From NCBI RefSeq assembly GCF_002245655.1, contig NZ_NOIH01000003.1:186001-250000 (forward strand): a stretch of 64,000 bases of DNA, in the 5' to 3' direction. Below, piece after piece: positions 52,750 through 61,198 of the stretch (positions within the stretch are counted from its first letter, which is position 1; the number at the start of each line of letters is the position of its first letter). The notes beneath the pieces were generated by a model. The model searched no databases. It was not told where the DNA came from and saw nothing but the letters and a program-made list of their open reading frames with translations. Made by a program: the position numbers and the translations under genes. Origin of the DNA: Thauera propionica. Lineage in GTDB: Bacteria; Pseudomonadota; Gammaproteobacteria; Burkholderiales; Rhodocyclaceae.

Positions 52750-54036
52750 TTAGAAAGCGTGGTTGAGCTGGACCGAGAAGATGTTGACCGAAGTGTCGAA
52801 CGACCCACGAACAAACTGCGCGGTCTGAGTCGTGCCGAGCACAGTACGGCGGTCGATCTTCTCCTTGTCGAAGAACAGACGCGCGTAACCGGCATCGATC
52901 GAGGTCTGCTTGGTCAGCTTGTAATTGAAGCCGACGGCCAGCCAGGTGCGGTCGGAGTCCGGCAGGCGGACGGTGCGGTCCTCGGCCTTGCGCACAGGCG
53001 ATTGGTCGTACGCAACACCCGCGCGCAGCCGCAGCGCGTCGGTGTACTGGTACTGCATGCCAAGGCCGACCCTGTAGCTGTCCTTGAAGCCCAACTCTTC
53101 GTTGTTGATCAGCGCACCTGTCGCACCATTCAGAACACGCAAGCGGGGCAGAGAACTCCAACCAGTCCACGTATAGTCGGCGAGGATCTGGAGCTTGTCG
53201 GTTGCCTGATGGGAAATGGCCAGCGAAGCGGTATCCGGAAGCTCGATAGACACTTTCGCCGGCCTCGATGTGGGCCCAGCCTCCAGCTTGCCTTCAACAT
53301 TCAAGTCGATCGTTGAGCGGTACGTGACGCCCACACGTGTCGCCGGCGTCAGCTGAAACATTGCGCCTGCGTTCCAGCCCCAGCCGGTATCGTCACCCGA
53401 CAGTTTGCTCTCGACATCCACCGTAGCCGGCAGCAGTGCAACGACGGGCTGCATACCGCGCAGATCGGCCTCGAACTTCACGTAGTTGACGCCGAAACCC
53501 AGCGAAACCACGTCGTTGACCCGCAACGCAATGCTCGGGTTGATGTTGATCGCCTTGATCTCCGAATAGTTGCCTTGGTAGCGCCCCATGAAGGTATCGT
53601 CCCACTCGGTGGCGTTGCCGAAGGTCGGCGAGATCCCGAGACCGAGCCGCAGGTCCTTGTTCACCGACATGGCCCAGAACACGGCGGGTACCAGTGACTT
53701 GCCGCCCGCGTTACCGCCGTCGTTGTCGAGCGGATAGGCGGGAACAGGTGGCGCAGCCACGCGCAGGGCATTCGTCCCCTTGTCCGAGAACTCGAGCGAG
53801 CGATCCAGCACGGTCAGCGCACCCGTGACATGGTGACCTTCGCTCAGGTAGAGCATCCCCGCCGGGTTGAAGTAGATCGTGCTCGCATCCTCGGCCACCG
53901 CTGCCGAACCGGCGTAGGCGTAGCCGGTCCCCGCCCCGTTCTGGTTTTGCAGCGCAAAACCCGCGGCCATCGCGTTACCCGCCGCCAGTGCGGCGGTCGC
54001 CGCAGCCACATTCATTGCCAGACGCTTCAGTTGCAT
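52750..54036 (-). CDS. OmpP1/FadL/TodX family outer-membrane transporter
   Basis: 428-residue beta-barrel protein of the FadL family, which lets long-chain fatty acids or hydrophobic compounds enter. The start at 54036 gives a signal peptide (MQLKRLAMNVAAATAALAAG...). The mature N-terminus AGFALQNQNGAGTGYAYAGS with EDASTIYFNPAGM is the family hatch signature, and the protein ends in NHAF with the C-terminal Phe needed for barrel insertion. Its place inside the beta-oxidation operon supports fatty-acid uptake. Confidence 0.93.
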   Translation of the reverse strand: MQLKRLAMNVAAATAALAAGNAMAAGFALQNQNGAGTGYAYAGSAAVAEDASTIYFNPAGMLYLSEGHHVTGALTVLDRSLEFSDKGTNALRVAAPPVPAYPLDNDGGNAGGKSLVPAVFWAMSVNKDLRLGLGISPTFGNATEWDDTFMGRYQGNYSEIKAININPSIALRVNDVVSLGFGVNYVKFEADLRGMQPVVALLPATVDVESKLSGDDTGWGWNAGAMFQLTPATRVGVTYRSTIDLNVEGKLEAGPTSRPAKVSIELPDTASLAISHQATDKLQILADYTWTGWSSLPRLRVLNGATGALINNEELGFKDSYRVGLGMQYQYTDALRLRAGVAYDQSPVRKAEDRTVRLPDSDRTWLAVGFNYKLTKQTSIDAGYARLFFDKEKIDRRTVLGTTQTAQFVRGSFDTSVNIFSVQLNHAF

Positions 54037-54113
54037 GTGATGTCCCCTCACGTTGTCATGACTTGCGGGTTTGTCCCGCTCTACTGAAAAAACGCACTAC
54101 TCACCAACAAAAC

Positions 54114-54521
54114 TCATTCGGCAGGCACCGGGCGCTTGCGCCCGCGGTCGTCGAGCGCGACATAGGTCAGTCGCGCCTCGGTCACCTTGACCACAACCGG
54201 ATTCTCCGGATCGCGTTCGGCAAAGACTTCGACATCGACCGTGATCGACGTACGCCCGACCGAACTGACGTCCGCATAGAAGCTCACGAGGTCGCCGACC
54301 GACACAGGCTGCTTGAAGACGAAGGAGTTGACTGCCACGGTCGTAACCCGCGAGCGCGCCCTGCGCACTGCGGGAATCGCCCCCGCAATGTCCACCATCG
54401 ACATCACCCAGCCGCCGAACACGTCACCTGCCGGATTCAGGTCTGCCGGCATCGGCATGACCCGCAGCGCCGGCTGCTTGTCGTGGGGCAGTTCAGAGGC
54501 CTGAACGGACAACTCGCTCAT
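54114..54521 (-). CDS. Acyl-CoA thioesterase, YciA-type hotdog fold
   Basis: 135-residue cytoplasmic acyl-CoA thioesterase. The hotdog helix carries the active-site segment NPAGDVFGGWVMSMVDIAGA, followed by FKQPVSVGDLVSFYADV. Such enzymes hydrolyse acyl-CoAs and may relieve CoA trapping during fatty-acid use. It starts 3 nt after the bifunctional hydratase/dehydrogenase gene, so it is in the operon. Confidence 0.9.
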   Translation of the reverse strand: MSELSVQASELPHDKQPALRVMPMPADLNPAGDVFGGWVMSMVDIAGAIPAVRRARSRVTTVAVNSFVFKQPVSVGDLVSFYADVSSVGRTSITVDVEVFAERDPENPVVVKVTEARLTYVALDDRGRKRPVPAE

Positions 54522-54524
54522 GAT

Positions 54525-56543
54525 TCACTCCTGGGTGACAGTCTGCGGCGCACCTTCCGCCACCACCGGATCCCCGCCAATCCGGGTTTTCCCGCGACTG
54601 CGGCTGTAATGCAACGGCCCGCCGGTATGCGGGGCAAATCCCGTTCCGAATATCACGCCTGCATCGGCCAGATCGGCATCCGCCACCACCCCGTCGCGGA
54701 CACAGCGCTCGGCCGCCGCGAGCAGCGGCGCGAGGATACGCTCGGCCAGTTCGGGCCCGGCCGCGCCGGCCTCGCCCTTCTGCGCCTTGCCATCCACCCA
54801 GCGGTAATAGCCCTCGCCGCTCTTGCGTCCGAGTCTGCCTTCCTCGACCAGGCGCAGCAGTCGCTGCGGTGGCGTCGCGCCCTCTCCGGCCAGTGCCTTG
54901 CCTGCGGCGACCGCGATGTCGAGCCCGACGGTATCGACCAGTTCGACCGGCCCGATCGGCATGCCGAAGCGTACCAGTGCGGCATCGACGGTTTCCGGCG
55001 AGCGCCCCTCCTCGACGCAGCGCAGCGCCTCGAGCATGTAGGGCCCGAGCACCGCATTGACGAGGAAGCCGGGCGCACTCTTGACCGGCAGCGGCAGCTT
55101 GTCGATGGCACGCACGAAGCCGGTCGCACGACGCAGGACCGCGGCATCGGTCGCCTCGCCCTGCACCACCTCCACCAACGGCAGCATCGGCACCGGGTTG
55201 AAGAAATGGATGCCCACGAGCCGCGAAGGGTCCTGCAGCACCGTGGCGATGTCCTCGAGCCGCAGGCTGGAGGTGTTGGTGGCAAGCACCGCCTCGGGCT
55301 TCGCACGGCGCTCGAGATCGGCGAACAGGCTGCGCTTGACCTCGAGGTTCTCGAAGATCGCCTCGATGATGAGGTCGGCACGCGGCACGCCCTGCCCCTG
55401 CGGGTCTGGAATGAGCCGGTCGAGCGCGAATCGGACCTGACGCGCATCGCCCTTGTAGCGGCGTTCAAACAGCTTCGCGGCCCGCTGGATGGCCGGTGCG
55501 ATGCGTTCGACCGACTGATCCTGCAGCGTCACCCGCATGCCGCGCAGCGCGCACACCGCAGCAATGTCGCCCCCCATCACGCCAGCACCGACCACATGCA
55601 CATGTTTCGGCGCGAAATCGCTGTCCTTGCCGAAGGCCTTCAGGCGCTCCTGCAGGAAGAACACACGCACAAGGTTCTTGGTCGTGGGCGAGGCGAAGAT
55701 CGCCTCGAGCGAGGACGGATCGCCGGCCGGCACGGCGAGCGCATTACCTTCGTACTTCTCCCAGATGTCGATGATGGCGAAAGGCGCAGGATAGTTGTCA
55801 CGGCTGACCTTGGCGGCGGTCTGCTTGCGCGCCTTGTCGGCCACCTTGCTGCGCAGCGGGCCATTCATCGCATAGCGCAGCACGCGCTCCTGCAGCGGCA
55901 GCTTGCGCGGCGGGGCATCGGACAGCGCCATGATGCGCGCGGCGGATTCCATCACGCGCAAGGGCACGCAGTCGTCCACCAACCCGAGGCGCTTCGCCTT
56001 CTTCGCGTCGACGCCCTTGCCGGTCAGCATCATGTCGAGCGCAGCCGCCGGACCGATCATGGCCGGCAGGCGCAGGATGCCGCCCCAGCCCGGGACGATC
56101 CCCAGCATCACCTCCGGCAGGGCGAGCTTGGTGCCGGGTTCATCCACCGCAATGCGATAGCGGCACGCCAGCGCCAGTTCCAGGCCACCGCCCAGACAAT
56201 GTCCCCGGATCAGCGCGAGCGTGGGATAGCGCACCGCGGCGAGGCGGTTGAAAAGGCTCCAGCCGCGCTCCACCAGAGCGCGCGCGGCGCTTGGTGAATC
56301 GAGCTGTGTGAACTCCTCGATATTGGCGCCGGCGATGAAGCCGGCAGCCTTGCCCGAGGCGATCACCAGCGCCTTCGGCGAGCGGGCGTCCAGCACATCG
56401 AGCACCTGCGCGAACTCGGCCATAACCTCGGCCGACAGCGTGTTGGCTGCAGCATCGACGCAATCGATCTCCAGCCAGGCCAGACCGCCGTCCTCCTGGC
56501 GCAGTCGCCAGTGCTTCCAGGTTTGTTGTGTGAAATGCGTCAT
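54525..56543 (-). CDS. Enoyl-CoA hydratase/3-hydroxyacyl-CoA dehydrogenase, FadJ-like
   Basis: 672-residue bifunctional enzyme with the usual order: crotonase domain first (FIAGANIEEF, GHCLGGGLELALACR and LALPEVMLGIVPGWGG keep the catalytic glutamates), then the NAD-binding dehydrogenase (VHVVGAGVMGGDIAAVCALR; His in VGIHFFNPVPMLPLVEVV) and C-terminal domains. It works with the overlapping upstream thiolase. Slightly shorter than E. coli FadJ. A second, differently arranged enzyme is in the same operon. Confidence 0.93.
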   Translation of the reverse strand: MTHFTQQTWKHWRLRQEDGGLAWLEIDCVDAAANTLSAEVMAEFAQVLDVLDARSPKALVIASGKAAGFIAGANIEEFTQLDSPSAARALVERGWSLFNRLAAVRYPTLALIRGHCLGGGLELALACRYRIAVDEPGTKLALPEVMLGIVPGWGGILRLPAMIGPAAALDMMLTGKGVDAKKAKRLGLVDDCVPLRVMESAARIMALSDAPPRKLPLQERVLRYAMNGPLRSKVADKARKQTAAKVSRDNYPAPFAIIDIWEKYEGNALAVPAGDPSSLEAIFASPTTKNLVRVFFLQERLKAFGKDSDFAPKHVHVVGAGVMGGDIAAVCALRGMRVTLQDQSVERIAPAIQRAAKLFERRYKGDARQVRFALDRLIPDPQGQGVPRADLIIEAIFENLEVKRSLFADLERRAKPEAVLATNTSSLRLEDIATVLQDPSRLVGIHFFNPVPMLPLVEVVQGEATDAAVLRRATGFVRAIDKLPLPVKSAPGFLVNAVLGPYMLEALRCVEEGRSPETVDAALVRFGMPIGPVELVDTVGLDIAVAAGKALAGEGATPPQRLLRLVEEGRLGRKSGEGYYRWVDGKAQKGEAGAAGPELAERILAPLLAAAERCVRDGVVADADLADAGVIFGTGFAPHTGGPLHYSRSRGKTRIGGDPVVAEGAPQTVTQE

Positions 56544-57826
56544 TGCATGGTCTCCACCAGCATCGCGCCGCCCTGTCCCCCGCCGATGCAGATCGACGCC
56601 ATCCCGCGCTTGCCGCCGGTGCGACGCAGCACGTGCAGCAGGTGCAGCACGATGCGCGCACCGCTCGCGCCGACCGGATGCCCCAGCGCCACAGCGCCGC
56701 CATCGACGTTCAGGCGAGCCATGTCGGGCGCCCCCGGCGCTGTCTCCACACCGAAATGCGTGCGGCAGTATTCGTCATCATCGAACGCGCGCAAGCAGGC
56801 GATCACTTGTGCCGCGAAGGCTTCGTTCAGCTCCCAGGCATCGACATCGTTCGGCGCCAACCCGTGGCGCTGCAGAATCGGCATCGCTGCATGCACCGGG
56901 CCAAGCCCCATCTGGTCCGGCGCGAGCCCGGCCCACTGGCTGTCGACGATGCGTCCGATCGGCTGCAGTCCATGACGCTCGACCGCCTCGGCCGACGCCA
57001 GCAGCAGCCACGCCGCCCCGTCGGTGATCTGCGAACTGTTTCCGGGGGTGACGCGGCCGTACTTCTTGTCGAAGAAGGGCTTCAGTTTGGCCAGTCCGGC
57101 CATCGACGAGTCCCGCCGTACCCCATCGTCGGAGGCATAGACGGTGCCGTCGCGGCCGATCAGCGGCACGATCTCGTCGGCGTAGTGGCCGGCGTCCTGC
57201 CCGGCGACCACGCGCTGGTGGCTCTGCACCGCAAAGGCGTCCATGTCCTCGCGCGTGATGCCGAACCTGAAGGCGAGGTTCTCGGCGGTCTGCCCCATCA
57301 ACTGGCCGACAATCGGATCGGTCAGGCCCTTCATGATGCCGATGACCGGTGCGAGGTAAGCCAGACGCAGGGACTTGAGCGCCACCAGCTTCTGGCCGAC
57401 CGTCTTGGTCGCGTACCAGTTCGCCAGCCAGCGCACCATCTTCTCGGAGAACAACAGCGGGGCGTGGGACAGGGCATCGACACCGCCCGCCAGCACCAGC
57501 CCCGAACGGCCGCACTGGATGTTGGCGATCGCCGAATCAAGCGCCTGCATGCCCGAAGCGCAGTTGCGCATGACCGTCCAGCCAGGCACGGCATTGCCGC
57601 AACCCATGCGCAGCGCCACCACGCGGCCGATGTTCACTTCGTCCGCGGCCGGGCTGGCGCAGCCCAGGATCACTTCGTCGAGTTGGTCGGGCGCGAAGGA
57701 CTGGCGCATCAGCAGCGCCGTACCCGCCGCGGTGGCCATGTCCGCCGCGGTGAAGGGACCGGGGCCGGTACGCGCCTTCAGGAAGGGCGTGCGCGCGCCA
57801 TCGACGATGAACACATCACGACTCAT
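56540..57826 (-). CDS. Acetyl-CoA C-acyltransferase (thiolase), FadI-type
   Basis: 428-residue thiolase. Active-site Cys is in VMRNCASGMQALDSA, His in GGAVALGHPVGASGA and the second Cys in SICIGGGQGGAML. It is longer than the FadA-type thiolase at the end of the operon. It overlaps fadE and the FadJ-like gene by 4 nt on both sides, so fadE, this thiolase and FadJ-like are translationally coupled. Confidence 0.93.
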   Translation of the reverse strand: MSRDVFIVDGARTPFLKARTGPGPFTAADMATAAGTALLMRQSFAPDQLDEVILGCASPAADEVNIGRVVALRMGCGNAVPGWTVMRNCASGMQALDSAIANIQCGRSGLVLAGGVDALSHAPLLFSEKMVRWLANWYATKTVGQKLVALKSLRLAYLAPVIGIMKGLTDPIVGQLMGQTAENLAFRFGITREDMDAFAVQSHQRVVAGQDAGHYADEIVPLIGRDGTVYASDDGVRRDSSMAGLAKLKPFFDKKYGRVTPGNSSQITDGAAWLLLASAEAVERHGLQPIGRIVDSQWAGLAPDQMGLGPVHAAMPILQRHGLAPNDVDAWELNEAFAAQVIACLRAFDDDEYCRTHFGVETAPGAPDMARLNVDGGAVALGHPVGASGARIVLHLLHVLRRTGGKRGMASICIGGGQGGAMLVETMQ

Positions 57827-60312
57827 GCGGCCTCCTTCAGCGCCGGCGCCACCGTCGGTACCTCGTCCAGCGCAGCCTTGAGTCCGAAGTCATACGGGAA
57901 GTCATCGACACGGATGGCCTTGTCACGCAGCAGGTTGCGGCGTTCAACGACGCGATACTCTTCCTCGGTGATCACGCCGGCATCGCGCGCCCGGCGCCAC
58001 ACTTCATCCACGTCGCCATCGGTCAGCAGGCCAGGCTTGAAGCTGCAGTCACGCTGCGCCTGCTTGAGCTTGGCCTCGATCGGTTCCGCCGCAATCGTCG
58101 CCGCCAGGGCCGCTTCGAGCGCGCCGACCGGCTCCTCGATGTCGGTCGGCAGATAGACGTCGGACGTCAGCCGGTCGCGGGTGGCCGATGGCGTGATCAG
58201 CAGCGCGGCGACCTCATGCCCCAGCTTGTCGGACGGCACCACGTAGGGCCGGCCGAGCGGGAACACGACGAGGCGACGCAGCACGATAGCGAAGAGCTTG
58301 TTCGGGAAGTTCGCGATCACGCCCTCGAAGGCCTGCTGGATGCGGAACATGCAGTCCCAGATCGCCCAGTGCATCAGCGGCGCGTCGGCCGCCGGCCGGC
58401 CGTCGGCCTCGTAGCGTTTCAGCGTCGCCGTGGCCAGATACATCAGCGACAGGATATCGCCCAGGCGGGCCGACAATTTCTCCTTGCGCTTGAGCGCGCC
58501 GCCCATGGTGCCCATCGAGATGTCGGCGATGAAGGCGAAGGCGGCCGAGAAGCGCGTGAGCTGCTGGTAGTAGCGGCGCGTCTCGGGCGCGACATCCGGC
58601 GGAACCTTCACGAAGTGCGAGCCGGTCAGTCCCATCACCACCGCACGCGCTGCGTTCGACACGGTAAAGCCGACATGGCCCCACAAGGCCTTGTCGAAGG
58701 CGCGCGCATCATTGCGCTGCGCTGCACCCATCTCCTCGAGCACGAACGGATGGCAACGGATCGCACCCTGGCCGAACAGGATCAGGCTGCGCGTGAGGAT
58801 GTTGGCCCCCTCCACGGTGATGCCGACCGGAATCTGCTGGTAGGCACGGCCGAGGAAGTTCTGCGGGCCAAGGCAGATGCCCTTGCCGCCGATCACGTCC
58901 ATGCCATCGTTGACAACCTGGCGCGCGCGCTCGGTCACGTGATACTTGACGATCGCAGACACGACCGACGGCTTTTCGCCCAGGTCGATCGCGCCCGCCG
59001 TCATCACGCGCGCCGAGTCGCACAGGTAGGTGTTGGCGCCGATGCGCGTCAGCGCCTCCTCTACACCTTCGAAACGGCCGATCTGGGTCTTGAATTGATA
59101 GCGCACGCGGGCGTAGGCGCCCACTGCACGCGCAGTCAGCTTCTGCATGCCGGTGTTCGAGCCCGGCAGCGAGATCGAGCGCCCGGCAGCCAGGCACTCC
59201 ATCAGCATCCGCCAGCCCTGGCCGGCCATCTTCGGCCCGCCGATGATGAATTCGAGCGGCATGAAGACCTCCTTGCCGCGCACCGGCCCGTTCATCCACA
59301 CCGCATTCAGAGGGAAGTGGCGACGACCGATGTCCACACCGGGATGCTCGTGCGGCACCAGCGCGCAGGTGATGCCGACATCCTTGTCGCCACCCAGCAG
59401 CCCATCGGGGTCGTACAGGCGGAAGGCCAGGCCGAACACGGTACACACCGGCGCGAGCGTGATGTAACGCTTGTCGAAGCTCACGCGCATGCCCAGCACT
59501 TCCTCGCCGTTCCACACGCCCTTGCACACCACGCCGGCATCGGGAATGGACGCGGCGTCCGATCCCGCCCATGGGCTGGTGAGCGCGAACGCCGGGATCT
59601 CGCGACCGCAGGCAAGGCCAGGCAGGTAGTGCTGTTTCTGCTCGGGCGTACCGTAGTGCAGCAGCAACTCCGCAGGGCCAAGTGAGTTCGGCACCATCAC
59701 GGTGACCGCGGGCGCAGACGAACGGGTCGACAGCTTGGTGATCACCTGCGAGTGGGCATAGGCCGAAAAACCCTTACCGCCGTAGTCCTTCGGAATGATC
59801 ATCCCGAGGAATCCCTTGTCCTTGATGAACTGCCACACCTCGGCCGGCATGTCCTGCTGCTGCGTGCACGTCCAGTCGTTGGTCATGCGGCACAGCTCCT
59901 CGACCTCGTTGTCGAGAAACGACTGCTCCTCGGCCGTGAGCCGAGGCCAGGGATAGTTCTGAAGCTTCTTCCAGTCCGGTTCGCCGCGGAAAAGCTCGCC
60001 TTCCCACCACACCGTACCGGCCTCGAGCGCATCTTTCTCGGTCTGCGACATCGTCGGCAGCGCCTTGCGGAAGGCCTTGAAGATCGGAGCGGTCACCCAC
60101 TGCCGACGCAGAGAGTCGACGAGGAACAGGCTCATCGCGCCACCATACGCGGCAAGCGCCAGCAGCGTCACCGCCACCGGCCAGTCAGCCGCCCAGCCCA
60201 TTGCCGCAAGCCACACCAGGCCCGCCAGCAGCCAGGCAAAAAGTGGCGCTCGCCCGTAGGCGAGCGCACCTGCCAAGGGAGGGAGGGAAACCAGCAACAA
60301 CCAGACCATCAT
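57823..60312 (-). CDS. fadE: Acyl-CoA dehydrogenase FadE
   Basis: 829-residue FAD enzyme catalysing the first beta-oxidation step, acyl-CoA to trans-2-enoyl-CoA. The N-terminus has about three hydrophobic segments (residues 1-70), so it is membrane-associated like E. coli FadE. The dehydrogenase core contains GMIIPKDYGGKGFSAYAHSQ, FALTSPWAGSDAASIPD and VNDGMDVIGGKGICLGPQN. A C-terminal DUF1974-type domain is present. It follows the TetR gene by 51 nt and overlaps the FadI-type thiolase. Confidence 0.95.
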   Translation of the reverse strand: MMVWLLLVSLPPLAGALAYGRAPLFAWLLAGLVWLAAMGWAADWPVAVTLLALAAYGGAMSLFLVDSLRRQWVTAPIFKAFRKALPTMSQTEKDALEAGTVWWEGELFRGEPDWKKLQNYPWPRLTAEEQSFLDNEVEELCRMTNDWTCTQQQDMPAEVWQFIKDKGFLGMIIPKDYGGKGFSAYAHSQVITKLSTRSSAPAVTVMVPNSLGPAELLLHYGTPEQKQHYLPGLACGREIPAFALTSPWAGSDAASIPDAGVVCKGVWNGEEVLGMRVSFDKRYITLAPVCTVFGLAFRLYDPDGLLGGDKDVGITCALVPHEHPGVDIGRRHFPLNAVWMNGPVRGKEVFMPLEFIIGGPKMAGQGWRMLMECLAAGRSISLPGSNTGMQKLTARAVGAYARVRYQFKTQIGRFEGVEEALTRIGANTYLCDSARVMTAGAIDLGEKPSVVSAIVKYHVTERARQVVNDGMDVIGGKGICLGPQNFLGRAYQQIPVGITVEGANILTRSLILFGQGAIRCHPFVLEEMGAAQRNDARAFDKALWGHVGFTVSNAARAVVMGLTGSHFVKVPPDVAPETRRYYQQLTRFSAAFAFIADISMGTMGGALKRKEKLSARLGDILSLMYLATATLKRYEADGRPAADAPLMHWAIWDCMFRIQQAFEGVIANFPNKLFAIVLRRLVVFPLGRPYVVPSDKLGHEVAALLITPSATRDRLTSDVYLPTDIEEPVGALEAALAATIAAEPIEAKLKQAQRDCSFKPGLLTDGDVDEVWRRARDAGVITEEEYRVVERRNLLRDKAIRVDDFPYDFGLKAALDEVPTVAPALKEAA

Positions 60313-60363
60313 GTTCTCCTCTTGCCGGGCGCTCGGGTTCTGACTGGCGCCCTGTCATTGAAA

Positions 60364-61041
60364 TCAGTCGGGATCGGTCGCCCCGAACTCGGGCAGCGGC
60401 GCGCGCAAGCCCCCGAGCAGGAAGCTCATCAGGCGCGGCAACAGCTTCGACGGGTCATCAGCCTCGTAAGGCATGCCCGCCATCGCATGCACACTCTCGA
60501 TGCCTGCAATGGCGAAGGACATCGCCCCCATCATGAAATGGAAGCGCCACATCACCTCGCCACGCGGTACTCCCGGCAGCGCGCGGAACAGCGCACCCAG
60601 AAAGCGATCCATGACCTCGGCGTACTCCTCGGCGAGGAACTGGCGTACGAAGGCGTTCGGTTCGTTATAGGTCCGACTGAGCAGGCGCATGAAGAGGTTG
60701 CCGCCATGTTCGGTGTCGGCTGCGAGTGCCAGCGCCGTGCCGAAGAAGGCCTCGACGATGCGGCTTGGCTTCAGCGGCGACCCGCCGGCCTCGGCTTCCA
60801 GCCGGTCGAGCGCGGCAAGCCGCGCCTCATTCAGCGCCGTCAGCCGGCGGCGAAACACGGCCTGGATCAGCGCGTCCTTGCTGCCGAAGTGGTAATTCAC
60901 CGCCGCGAGATTGGCATTCGCCGCCCCAGTGATCATGCGCATCGACGTGCCTTCGAAGCCGTGCTCGACGAACAGCCGCTCGGCCGCATCTAGGATGCGA
61001 TCGCGCGTTTCGGGCTGTGACGTGCGGGATTCGGTGGACAT
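60364..61041 (-). CDS. TetR family regulator of the beta-oxidation operon
   Basis: 225-residue DNA-binding repressor. The N-terminal TetR helix-turn-helix is RDRILDAAERLFVEHGFEGT... with ANANLAAVNYHFGSKDALIQ. The C-terminal domain is helical and should bind an acyl-CoA or similar effector. The ATG at 61041 is chosen; a TTG 6 nt upstream is possible. It heads a co-directional run of eight genes for fatty-acid use, and a palindrome next to its own promoter suggests autorepression. Functional analogues are PsrA and FadP. Confidence 0.88.
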   Translation of the reverse strand: MSTESRTSQPETRDRILDAAERLFVEHGFEGTSMRMITGAANANLAAVNYHFGSKDALIQAVFRRRLTALNEARLAALDRLEAEAGGSPLKPSRIVEAFFGTALALAADTEHGGNLFMRLLSRTYNEPNAFVRQFLAEEYAEVMDRFLGALFRALPGVPRGEVMWRFHFMMGAMSFAIAGIESVHAMAGMPYEADDPSKLLPRLMSFLLGGLRAPLPEFGATDPD

Positions 61042-61052
61042 CGGCAATCTCT

Positions 61053-61097
61053 TTCAAACGTTTGTTTGAATCATACGTTCTCTTTATTGCCTGTCAA
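61053..61097 (-). promoter_or_regulatory. Sigma70 promoter and abutting palindromic operator of the tetR-fad operon
   Basis: On the minus strand a perfect TTGACA (61092-61097) and TATGAT (61070-61075) are 16 nt apart. The palindrome TTCAAAC-GTTT-GTTTGAA (61053-61070) starts at the edge of the -10 box and covers the likely start site. A bound repressor here would block transcription. The core CAAAC-N4-GTTTG fits the published PsrA pattern. The operator is 12 nt from the tetR ATG. Confidence 0.75.
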
Positions 61098-61198
61098 GCG
61101 TTGTTTATGGCGAAGAGCGGCAGGAACCGCGGGTTTGACTCCCGATCGGCAGAGCAACAGAATCGAGCGCTTCCGCCGCCCCACCCCGGATCGCCTGA

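Noticed and set aside
50287-53316. A 1009-residue plus-strand frame opposite the FadN-type enzyme and FadL
   Set aside because: Antisense shadow of two well-supported genes; low-complexity composition typical of GC-rich reverse frames.
53988-56297. A 769-residue plus-strand frame opposite the thioesterase and FadJ-like genes
   Set aside because: Antisense shadow for the same reasons; both minus-strand genes have intact catalytic motifs.
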